DNA from: AM-1111 sp046302135
Lineage (GTDB): Bacteria > Bacteroidota > Bacteroidia > B-17B0 > Aurantibacillaceae
Reading direction: 5' to 3'
Assembly (NCBI GenBank): GCA_046302135.1
Contig: JBKCIQ010000051.1
Location: forward strand, 1-28,742
Length of the DNA: 28,742 bases
In this document: in pieces, positions 8,514 through 15,610 of the stretch
Position numbering within the stretch: the stretch's first letter is position 1
Layout: every line of letters starts with the position of its first letter
Position numbers and translations under genes: made by a program
Notes under the pieces: model-generated
Databases searched by the model: none
The model's input: only the letters and a program-made list of their open reading frames with translations
Told to the model about the DNA's origin: nothing

Positions 8514-9467
8514 ATGCTGCAAAATAGTTCTGATAAAATAGGTATTATTGATCTTGGGACCAATACATTTAATTTGTTGGTTGCACAGAAAATTGAGGGT
8601 AACAACTTTTCAAAATTGTTTGCTCATAGGGTTCCGGTTATGTTAGGCGAGAAAACGATTTCATCAGATATCATAGGAGATGCGGCTTTTGAGAGAGGAA
8701 TAAAGGCGATGACGGAATTTGCGGAGATTATAAAGCTATATGAAGTAAAAAACGTAAGGGCTCTGGCTACTAGTGCATTAAGAACCTCTAAGAACGCTTT
8801 AGAATTTGTTAATAAGGTCCGCGATATTACGGGTATAAAAATTAATGTCATCACCGGAGAAAAGGAGGCAGAATTAATTTTTAAGGGTAACAGTGTTGCA
8901 GCAAGTTTAGATGATAATTATTCATTGATTGTTGATATAGGTGGAGGAAGCACTGAGTTTATAATTGGTAACAAGAATGGAATTCATTGGAAGAAAAGTT
9001 ATTTACTCGGTGCTGCTAGATTGCTATCTAAATTTATGCCGGGGGATCCCATAGCTGATGTAACTATTAAAGATATCGAGCAGTTTTTTGATAGTGAGTT
9101 AACGGAACTTTTTAATGAATTAAAAAAGGTGAATGTTATTGAAATGATAGGTTCTTCAGGTGCCTTTGATTCGTTTGTAGAAATGATAGACATAGAATTC
9201 TCCTCTATGAATTTTAATGAAAAACGCTCTGTTTACGTTTACAACTTACCTCAGTATTACCATATTGCCGATAAGATTCTTAAATCAAAATTGGAGGAAC
9301 GGTTGAATATGAAAGGTTTGATACCTATGCGTGCCGAGATGATTGTTCTTTCAGTTATCATAACAAGCTATGTCTTAAAGCGGATAAAAGTATCCGCTTT
9401 AAGAAGCACTACCTGGAGTTTAAAAGAGGGGGCTGTTTTGGAGTGGATTGAGGAAATGAACGCCTGA
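8514..9467 (+). CDS. ppx: Ppx/GppA-family phosphatase (probable exopolyphosphatase)
   Basis: Member of the ASKHA-fold Ppx/GppA family, which removes terminal phosphates from polyphosphate or hydrolyses pppGpp. At 317 residues it is the short form, without the C-terminal HD domain of E. coli Ppx. The first phosphate loop DLGTNTFN is at 13-20, ATSALR at 85-90, the catalytic Glu lies in TGEKEAELI (114-122), and the second loop DIGGGSTEF at 141-149. The C-terminal half contains GSSGAFDSF and MRAEMIVLSVII, typical of the short type. The gene stands alone on the plus strand, divergent from the importer operon, and its stop lies 6 bases from the stop of the convergent DUF4294 gene. Family certain; polyphosphate rather than pppGpp as the substrate is inference. 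Confidence 0.92.
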   Translation: MLQNSSDKIGIIDLGTNTFNLLVAQKIEGNNFSKLFAHRVPVMLGEKTISSDIIGDAAFERGIKAMTEFAEIIKLYEVKNVRALATSALRTSKNALEFVNKVRDITGIKINVITGEKEAELIFKGNSVAASLDDNYSLIVDIGGGSTEFIIGNKNGIHWKKSYLLGAARLLSKFMPGDPIADVTIKDIEQFFDSELTELFNELKKVNVIEMIGSSGAFDSFVEMIDIEFSSMNFNEKRSVYVYNLPQYYHIADKILKSKLEERLNMKGLIPMRAEMIVLSVIITSYVLKRIKVSALRSTTWSLKEGAVLEWIEEMNA

Positions 9468-9473
9468 AGAAAT

Positions 9474-10136
9474 TTAAAATGAACCATTTTCTATTTGTGC
9501 AATTGCAACCTCTATCATCCTGTCTTCGCCTTTTGCATCGTACTCCGACTTCAAATCTGAGCCGAAAAGTTTGGCAAGGCCTTGCCACATCCACGCACTA
9601 AAACTTCCTCTGAGTTGTTTTACAAGGTCGTAAGAAGTCTTTCCCGTTTCACGATCGATTAGCTTAATAAGAATTCTTCCTTGTTTTACTGTTAGTTGTT
9701 TAAGTTGTCCTTCAAATTCCTTTTTCAAATTTTCTTCCGCTACCTTCATGAATCTTTTTCTTGAATCATCATCAGGCATCTTTCTTAGAATGTTTTCATA
9801 TTCTCGCAATCTTCCGGATGCGATTATTGCATAAGGATACGCTTTTTTCACATTGTACTTCAATCTGTCCCATTCTTCTTTCTTTCTCTTATTGGCGAAT
9901 TTCATTTCAGACTCTATACGAATAACATCTAATTGTACTACGGCAAATGTATCGCCATCCACTACAAGACCTTGTAAAAGAATGCTGTTTTCATCACCAT
10001 TATTGCTACAATATTGGGAATGGGATAATTTTGGAGAACAGAAAAAAATAAATCCAAAAACAAATGCCACAAAGTATTTTATTTCACAAGAATTATCTTT
10101 AATCCTTTGAATAATTTTTTTTGTTTTCTTTTTCAT
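9474..10136 (-). CDS. DUF4294 family exported protein
   Basis: A 220-residue protein that matches the Bacteroidota DUF4294 family as I know it: VVDGDTFAVVQLDVIRI around 58-74, a lysine-rich KRKKEEWDRLKYNVKKAYPYA around 83-103, LIDRETGKTSYDLVKQLRGS, and SAWMWQGLAKLFGSDLKSEYD near 179-199, ending with a conserved EVAIAQIENG. An N-terminal hydrophobic segment at about 22-40 after a positively charged stretch suggests export or membrane anchoring. It lies 50 bases downstream of accC on the same strand with no promoter seen between, so it may be co-transcribed. Function is unknown. Confidence 0.8.
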   Translation of the reverse strand: MKKKTKKIIQRIKDNSCEIKYFVAFVFGFIFFCSPKLSHSQYCSNNGDENSILLQGLVVDGDTFAVVQLDVIRIESEMKFANKRKKEEWDRLKYNVKKAYPYAIIASGRLREYENILRKMPDDDSRKRFMKVAEENLKKEFEGQLKQLTVKQGRILIKLIDRETGKTSYDLVKQLRGSFSAWMWQGLAKLFGSDLKSEYDAKGEDRMIEVAIAQIENGSF

Positions 10137-10186
10137 ATTAGTACTTTTCTATTAATCCTTAATGTATCGAAAAGGTAACCGAGAAA

Positions 10187-11665
10187 TTAAGCCCTATTTA
10201 TTCGCCATTTACTAATTTTAACATTCTCACCATCGGACATATTATTTGCCTTTGAACTCTCCATCAACCATGATGCCATAATTGCCGCAGCTTTAGCGTC
10301 ATCATCTTTAGTAGTATACAGCTTTTCAGGGGTGAAAAATTTTTTAACAAAGTTGGTGTCAAACTTTCCGGAGGTAAATGATTCGTGTTTCAATACAAAG
10401 GTACAAAAGTCAAGGGTAGTCTCTACGCCAACAATTTTGTATTCAGATATCGCTCTGATCATTCGATTAATAGCTTCCTGTCGATCTTTACCATGTGTGA
10501 TCAGTTTGGCAATCATCGGATCATAAAAAATTGGGATTTCCATCCCTTCTTCAAATCCGTCATCTACTCTTATTCCGGGTCCTTTAGGGGTGCGATAAGT
10601 TGAAAGTTTTCCTATATCGGGAAGAAAATTATTGCAAGGATCTTCAGCGTAAACTCGAACTTCAACAGCATGTCCATTTATTTTGAGATCATCTTGACTG
10701 AAAGATAATTTTTCGCCTCGTGCTATTTTTATTTGTTCTTTAACAAGGTCAATACCGGTTATCATCTCGCTAACAGGATGTTCTACCTGTAGCCTTGTGT
10801 TCATTTCAAGAAAATAAAAGTTCATTCCGTCGTCAACTAGAAACTCTACGGTTCCAGCACCGGAATAGTTGCAGGCTCGTGCTACATTCACTGCGCATTC
10901 ACCCATTTGCTTACGCATTTCAGGAGTAAGTATGGAGGAAGGTGCTTCTTCAATAACTTTCTGGTGTCTTCTTTGTATGGAACACTCCCTTTCGAATAAA
11001 TAAACAATATTCCCGTGGTTATCTGCGAGAATTTGAATTTCAATATGCCTTGGGCCACTAACAAATTTTTCAATAAACACGCTTCCATCACCGAAAGCGG
11101 ATGTTGCTTCACTGATAGCAAGTTTCATTTGTTCTTCCAATAACGCAATATCTTCTACAAGCCTCATTCCTTTTCCTCCGCCTCCGGCACTGGCTTTAAT
11201 TAAAACAGGGAGTCCAACTTGTTTTGCAACTTTCACAGCCTCCTCAACACCTTTTATGCTTCCATCGCTGCCGGGAACCATTGGAATGTTATATTTCTTT
11301 GCTGCTGCTTTTGCACTAAGTTTATCACCCATCATGTCCATTGCCTCCGGGGAAGGTCCAACGAAGGTTAAACCAGCTGTTTTAACCTTTGCTGCAAATC
11401 CAGAATTTTCGGATAGAAATCCATATCCGGGATGTATGCCATCAACATCCAAGTCTTTACAAACTTCAATTATTTTATCGCCATTCAGATAGGATTGTGT
11501 ACTTGGAGGCGGGCCTATACAAACTGCTTCATCTGCGTATTTCACAAAAGGAGCATTTTTATCAGCTTCTGAGTATACCGCAACGGTTTTGATGCCCATT
11601 TCTTTTGCAGAGCGCATCACCCTCAACGCAATTTCACCGCGGTTGGCAATTAAAATCTTTTGCAT
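10187..11665 (-). CDS. accC: Biotin carboxylase subunit of an acyl-CoA (acetyl/propionyl-CoA) carboxylase
   Basis: Carboxylates biotin on a carrier protein with ATP and bicarbonate. I use the ATG at 11665 (MQKILIANRGEIA); the frame extends two codons further only to a TTG. In the 492-residue form the ATP-grasp glycine loop GGGGKGMR is at 161-168, ERECSIQRRHQKVIEE at 225-240, and the biotin-site EMNTRLQVEHPVSE at 287-300. E. coli AccC has 449 residues; the additional C-terminal ~45 residues here have no biotinylation motif, so a separate BCCP is needed. Bacteroidota often use this longer form with a propionyl/methylmalonyl-CoA type carboxyltransferase, but neither BCCP nor carboxyltransferase genes lie next to it, so which acyl-CoA it serves is open. 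Confidence 0.93.
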   Translation of the reverse strand: MQKILIANRGEIALRVMRSAKEMGIKTVAVYSEADKNAPFVKYADEAVCIGPPPSTQSYLNGDKIIEVCKDLDVDGIHPGYGFLSENSGFAAKVKTAGLTFVGPSPEAMDMMGDKLSAKAAAKKYNIPMVPGSDGSIKGVEEAVKVAKQVGLPVLIKASAGGGGKGMRLVEDIALLEEQMKLAISEATSAFGDGSVFIEKFVSGPRHIEIQILADNHGNIVYLFERECSIQRRHQKVIEEAPSSILTPEMRKQMGECAVNVARACNYSGAGTVEFLVDDGMNFYFLEMNTRLQVEHPVSEMITGIDLVKEQIKIARGEKLSFSQDDLKINGHAVEVRVYAEDPCNNFLPDIGKLSTYRTPKGPGIRVDDGFEEGMEIPIFYDPMIAKLITHGKDRQEAINRMIRAISEYKIVGVETTLDFCTFVLKHESFTSGKFDTNFVKKFFTPEKLYTTKDDDAKAAAIMASWLMESSKANNMSDGENVKISKWRINRA

Positions 11666-11681
11666 GTTCAAGTATTGAATT

Positions 11682-11689
11682 CAAATTTA
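11682..11689 (-). promoter_or_regulatory. Predicted -7 promoter element for accC
   Basis: The minus strand reads TAAATTTG here, an exact TAnnTTTG. A start of transcription about 5-7 bases downstream would leave a leader of roughly 10 bases before the accC ATG. A TTTG at 11702-11705 is only 12 bases away, too close for a standard -33 element, so support rests on the -7 box alone. Confidence 0.4.
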
Positions 11690-11887
11690 CTTAAGAATTA
11701 TCAAAGAATAAAGAAGAATCTAATATACTTTATTCCGATGTTAAGTTGAGGGTATTAGATAAAACACAATTTAAAGTCAGAAGTTGCGAATAAAAGATTT
11801 TTAGACTACTTCCACCGATTAAAAAAATTAGGAAATGTTCTAATTATTGTAAAATTTCAATATTTGATTTTCTTACAGAAAAAAACA

Positions 11888-12502
11888 TTACCTGTAAAAA
11901 TTTATTGACTTACTACATTCTTCACAGAATTTTCCGGTATCATATTCGTCATTATAAATTGCCATAACACAACTAAGATTGCCGCAGTGCGATAGGCCGT
12001 AGGAATGGCCCATTTCGTGAATGATTGTTTCTTTCATGAATTTACCTGTCTCTGTGATCAATAATTTGTTCGAGTATGAGCTTAATCCTCTTACCCAAAT
12101 TCCCTGACCAATCATTTTTTTGTCAGTGACCATTAACACTTTATTTTCGGATTTAAAGCTTGTAACAAGCGCATTACCGTCAATTATTTCCGGGTCCCCA
12201 TTGTAGTGGAATTTATCTTCTATTGTGGTATTTTTTATTACAACAGTTGTCCTGAATTTGAAAAAATCTTTAAGGATTTTCTCTGCCCTGTAAACTTCTG
12301 CCCGGTCAACATTGTCAATTCCAACAATTAATACTTTTTCTTCTGGATTATAATCATAAATTTTTTCCGAGGTTTTGTTGCAACTGAAATGATGTGATTT
12401 AAAATTTGCCTGAATGTCAGAATTATCGATTGAATTCATGTGTTTAATCTGAATTATTGATAACTGCATTAAACTCAGGATTGTTAAAGCTAATTTCTTC
12501 AT
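11888..12502 (-). CDS. Exported archaemetzincin-like (M54) zinc metalloprotease
   Basis: The motif HEMGHSYGLSHC followed by GNLSCVM fits the archaemetzincin pattern HExxHxxGxxxCxxxxCxM; the zinc ligands would be His162, His166 and possibly the non-standard third position, with Cys173, Cys178 and a further CEEC (193-196) forming the structural cysteine set. The spacing from Met180 to the CxxC pair is 12 residues, shorter than the 17 I recall for the family. N-terminal sequence VLIVGIDNVDRAEVYRAEK also fits. I choose the ATG at 12502 because it begins with a signal-peptide-like MKKLALTILSLMQLSII; the frame extends to an ATG at 12580 that would add 26 hydrophobic residues. It stands alone, facing left, with 197 bases to the divergent TPR–OmpA gene. 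Most archaemetzincins are cytosolic, so export would be notable. Natural substrate unknown. Confidence 0.8.
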   Translation of the reverse strand: MKKLALTILSLMQLSIIQIKHMNSIDNSDIQANFKSHHFSCNKTSEKIYDYNPEEKVLIVGIDNVDRAEVYRAEKILKDFFKFRTTVVIKNTTIEDKFHYNGDPEIIDGNALVTSFKSENKVLMVTDKKMIGQGIWVRGLSSYSNKLLITETGKFMKETIIHEMGHSYGLSHCGNLSCVMAIYNDEYDTGKFCEECSKSINFYR

Positions 12503-12699
12503 AAAAAATTTTACTTTTATTTTATAGTACTGGGTGTTAAATATTATAATGAATAAAGCTGTTATTGTTACAAGGAGCATGTTTTATTAAAAAATCAAAC
12601 TTTAAAGTATCTTCTTAAAAATTGATTTCAATTTATATTTAGATGTAAAAAGCAGATTGAAATAAAAATTTTATTTTTACAATTAAGTAATTAAGAATT

Positions 12700-15189
12700 A
12701 TGAAGTTTAAGCTATTTATATTTTTCATTTTTTTGGCAGCGAACTGTTTTTCTCAATCAGCCAAAAAATTACTGAAACAAGCATATGATGAGATTGAAAG
12801 CAAGAACTATCAAATAGCAGAAAATACACTAACGGAAGCACTTAAGTTAGATCCGGAAAATTACAAATGCTTTCTTGCGCGAGCAGAAGCAAGAGAATTG
12901 TTACATAAAATGCCTGAATCACTGGAGGATTATGTCGCCTATTTAAAATATAAACCAGGAGATTCAAAGGTATTAATGAAGGTTGCAGATATTAAAATCG
13001 CTTTAAAAAAGTTTGAACAAGCATTGATTGAGATAGATTTATTGATAAAAGATGATGGCAGTAATATTGCAGCATACTCAAAGAAAACCTGGTGTCTTAT
13101 TAACCTTAAAAAATTTAAAGAAGCAATCACAACTTGTGATATTTCACTTACAAAAAACAATGAAAGTCATCAGACTTATTTTTTTAAAGCGGTAGCCTTG
13201 GATAGTATTAAGGACTATAACAGTGCATTGAAAGAATATACTACTGCACTGACCTTGGCAAATAACCAGACTACATTGTCTACAAAGTCAGGTGATGAGA
13301 ATTCAAGGTATAAACCCTATTTTGCCAATCTCGCACTAGTTCAGCATCGGTTAAAAAAATACGAAGAAGCTATTAAAAATTTTTCTCAGGCAACTCTTTT
13401 AGATCCAAAGGATCTCGTTGAGCCTAAAAACGCGGCAGTTTATTTTCAGAGGGCAGAGTCTTACCTTGCAATTTCAGACTATGCAAATTCTATCGGCGAC
13501 TTGTGTAAAACTATAGTCTTAAATAGTCAATTTAAAAACGGATATTTAAGAAGAGGATTCGTTTATCAGCAAACAAAACAGTTTCAAAGTGCCATCAGCG
13601 ATTATACAAAGGCAATTCAAATGGAGGAAAATAATTTTTCCGCAATTAAAAGTCGTGGAATATGTTACAAAGAATTGGATATGCTTACAGAGGCAATAGC
13701 AGATTTTACAAAGGCAATTACTATAAATTCATCTGACAACGAGGTGAAAGCATATTTAGATGAATCACAAAAGAAACTTTTTGAGTTAAACAGGGAGAAA
13801 GACGCGCCTGAAATTAATGTTATTTATCCGATTATAGAGTTAGATGGATTCATTAATATTTTCGCCAATCAACAGGATGTAATATTTGAAGGAAATATTA
13901 AAGATAAAAGTTTATTGGAGAAAGTTGTAATAAACGGCATAACGGCACAATTTGAAAATGAAAAAAACCCTTCATTCAGATGCAGGATTTCAACAAAAGA
14001 TCTTAATATGGTTGACATTATTGCAATAGATGTATACGGAAATACCGCTTCCAAGAAAATTAAAATTGGGCGGATAGTAGACGAGAGCAAGGTCAAAGTT
14101 GTTTTCAGTGGGCGCATAGTTACCGATAACGAGCTATCAAAACCTTTTGCAAATTGTAATGTTCTTTTGGTAAATGAAAAAGGTGAAATCATGTTTGCTG
14201 CAAAGACCGATGATAAGGGGAAGTTTACCTTCAAAAATTTACCTTTTGAAAAAAATTATCTTATGAAGATTGATGCTGAGGAAGGAGATTTTGGTGACAT
14301 TACTGGATTTAGAATGGAGGATGCAAACGGTAAAGTAATAATGACATCAAGGCAGGATGGAAAATCTAAATTCAAATTTGAAATTCTCCCTATGGATTAT
14401 AATGTTTTGAGTTTAATGACTGTTGAAGATGCTCCATTACAACTAGATATAAAAGGTAGAATTCTCGCGGATAATGATGATAAAACACCTATTGGAAATG
14501 TTAAAATATTGTTGCTTAACGAGAGAAAGGAAGCAATGACCTTTACCAACACTGACGCTGATGCGAGATTTTTGTTCAAAAACGTAATTCCTTATGATTA
14601 TGAATATGCAATAGATGAAATTGATGTAAAAAGAATTCCTTTTGAGAGATTGTTGGTAACAGATGATAAAGGACGTGTTTTAAAACAAATAACTAAAGAT
14701 TCTGAAGGTAATTTTAGATTCAAGCCATTGCCTGCGGAAAGGTTTTTTTTATCGCACATAGCAGTTGAAGACATTGACCCTTGGCTTAACTTAGGTAAAA
14801 TGAATAACGAAAAAAACGAAGTTAAAATAATTGAGAACATTTATTATGAAAGTGGCTCATGGAAGTTACTACCTGAGGCAGAAATAATAATGAAGAAGGC
14901 TATAGACGCGATGCAAAAAAACCCTAAACTTACTTTGGAGGTCCAGTCTCATACAGACGCTGTTGCCAGTGACGAGTACAACATGGATTTGTCTATAAAA
15001 AGGGCAAACGCAGTTGTAGAGTATATCACTAAAAATGGTCAAATTGATACATCCAGATTAAAGGCAACAGGTTTTGGAGAGTCTCAGTTATCTAACAGAT
15101 GTGCAAATGGAGTTGAGTGCTCCGATGCTGAACATAAACAAAACAGGAGAACTGTTTTTGTCTTGAGTTATAATGAAAACAAAAAGTAA
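12700..15189 (+). CDS. TPR / Ig-like / duplicated carboxypeptidase-regulatory-like / OmpA envelope protein
   Basis: An 829-residue envelope protein. A signal peptide (to about SQ at 18-19) is followed by TPR repeats from about 22 to 365 (for example the units around 36-68, 210-237, 247-277, 281-309 and 315-343). Residues 370-457 resemble an Ig-like/PKD-type β domain, and 466-580 and 583-695 are two copies of a second module, each opening with [SK]GRI and containing D.[NK]G[KR]V and a [TA]VED. The C-terminal OmpA domain (709-825) has SHTDAVASDEYN at 750-761 and LSIKRANAVVEYI, with the peptidoglycan-binding Asp and Arg, and ends near NRRTVF. Proteins of this plan anchor to peptidoglycan in Bacteroidota and are often linked to gliding or type IX secretion accessory functions (PorE-like); a specific role here is inference. 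Confidence 0.85.
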   Translation: MKFKLFIFFIFLAANCFSQSAKKLLKQAYDEIESKNYQIAENTLTEALKLDPENYKCFLARAEARELLHKMPESLEDYVAYLKYKPGDSKVLMKVADIKIALKKFEQALIEIDLLIKDDGSNIAAYSKKTWCLINLKKFKEAITTCDISLTKNNESHQTYFFKAVALDSIKDYNSALKEYTTALTLANNQTTLSTKSGDENSRYKPYFANLALVQHRLKKYEEAIKNFSQATLLDPKDLVEPKNAAVYFQRAESYLAISDYANSIGDLCKTIVLNSQFKNGYLRRGFVYQQTKQFQSAISDYTKAIQMEENNFSAIKSRGICYKELDMLTEAIADFTKAITINSSDNEVKAYLDESQKKLFELNREKDAPEINVIYPIIELDGFINIFANQQDVIFEGNIKDKSLLEKVVINGITAQFENEKNPSFRCRISTKDLNMVDIIAIDVYGNTASKKIKIGRIVDESKVKVVFSGRIVTDNELSKPFANCNVLLVNEKGEIMFAAKTDDKGKFTFKNLPFEKNYLMKIDAEEGDFGDITGFRMEDANGKVIMTSRQDGKSKFKFEILPMDYNVLSLMTVEDAPLQLDIKGRILADNDDKTPIGNVKILLLNERKEAMTFTNTDADARFLFKNVIPYDYEYAIDEIDVKRIPFERLLVTDDKGRVLKQITKDSEGNFRFKPLPAERFFLSHIAVEDIDPWLNLGKMNNEKNEVKIIENIYYESGSWKLLPEAEIIMKKAIDAMQKNPKLTLEVQSHTDAVASDEYNMDLSIKRANAVVEYITKNGQIDTSRLKATGFGESQLSNRCANGVECSDAEHKQNRRTVFVLSYNENKK

Positions 15190-15196
15190 TCTTTAA

Positions 15197-15541
15197 GTGT
15201 CAAAAATTAATATCGAAGGAATCCGTCTTTACGCCTATCACGGGTGTCTTGATGAAGAATCAAGGATCGGACAGGAATATAGAGTTGATGTGTTTTTCGA
15301 TTTTGATTTCGAAAAGGCGGCAATCTCGGATAAATTGAATGAAACAATAGATTATTGTATTGTTTACGAAATTGTAAAAGCTCAAATGCAAGTTCGTTCC
15401 AAGTTGATAGAACACGTTGCCAAGCGAATTAAAGATGAATTGATAAGAAACTTCCCACAATCTAAAGAAATAAGGGTGAAAGTGACAAAATTTAACCCTC
15501 CTATTAATGGGTATGTCGAGCAAGTAAGCGTAGAAATTTAA
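15197..15541 (+). CDS. folB: Dihydroneopterin aldolase
   Basis: Folate-pathway enzyme that cleaves 7,8-dihydroneopterin to 6-hydroxymethyl-dihydropterin and glycolaldehyde. The 114 residues match the family's length. The signature YAYHGCLDEESRIGQEYRVDV is at 12-32 (AYHGC-type start, then E and GQ), TIDYCIVYEIV at 50-60, and the catalytic-lysine region VKVTKFNPPINGYVEQVSVE closes the protein. The start codon is GTG at 15197, 7 bases after the OmpA-protein stop, so it is likely read through from that gene. No other folate genes are adjacent. Confidence 0.93.
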   Translation: MSKINIEGIRLYAYHGCLDEESRIGQEYRVDVFFDFDFEKAAISDKLNETIDYCIVYEIVKAQMQVRSKLIEHVAKRIKDELIRNFPQSKEIRVKVTKFNPPINGYVEQVSVEI

Positions 15542-15590
15542 CCCCAAAATCATTTGCTACTTAAAGAAAAAAATTTTCCAATTCAAATCC

Positions 15591-15598
15591 TATCTTTG
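15591..15598 (+). promoter_or_regulatory. Predicted -7 promoter element for the ccmF operon
   Basis: TATCTTTG matches TAnnTTTG exactly, 12 bases ahead of the ccmF ATG; the transcript would have a leader of only a few bases. No convincing -33 TTG sits at the expected distance (the sequence there is a run of A and T), so confidence is moderate. It would drive ccmF through acyP. Confidence 0.4.
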
Positions 15599-15610
15599 TA
15601 ACTCAAAAAG

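Noticed and set aside
9409..9594. Minus-strand 61-residue frame spanning the ppx/DUF4294 junction
   Set aside because: It overlaps two well-supported genes in another frame and has no family resemblance.
11666..11671. Extended start of accC at 11671
   Set aside because: The codon is TTG; ATG 11665 begins the typical MQKILIANRGEIA.
12503..12580. Longer start of the archaemetzincin protein at ATG 12580
   Set aside because: It would put a second hydrophobic stretch before a good signal peptide; ATG 12502 fits better, though 12580 is not excluded.
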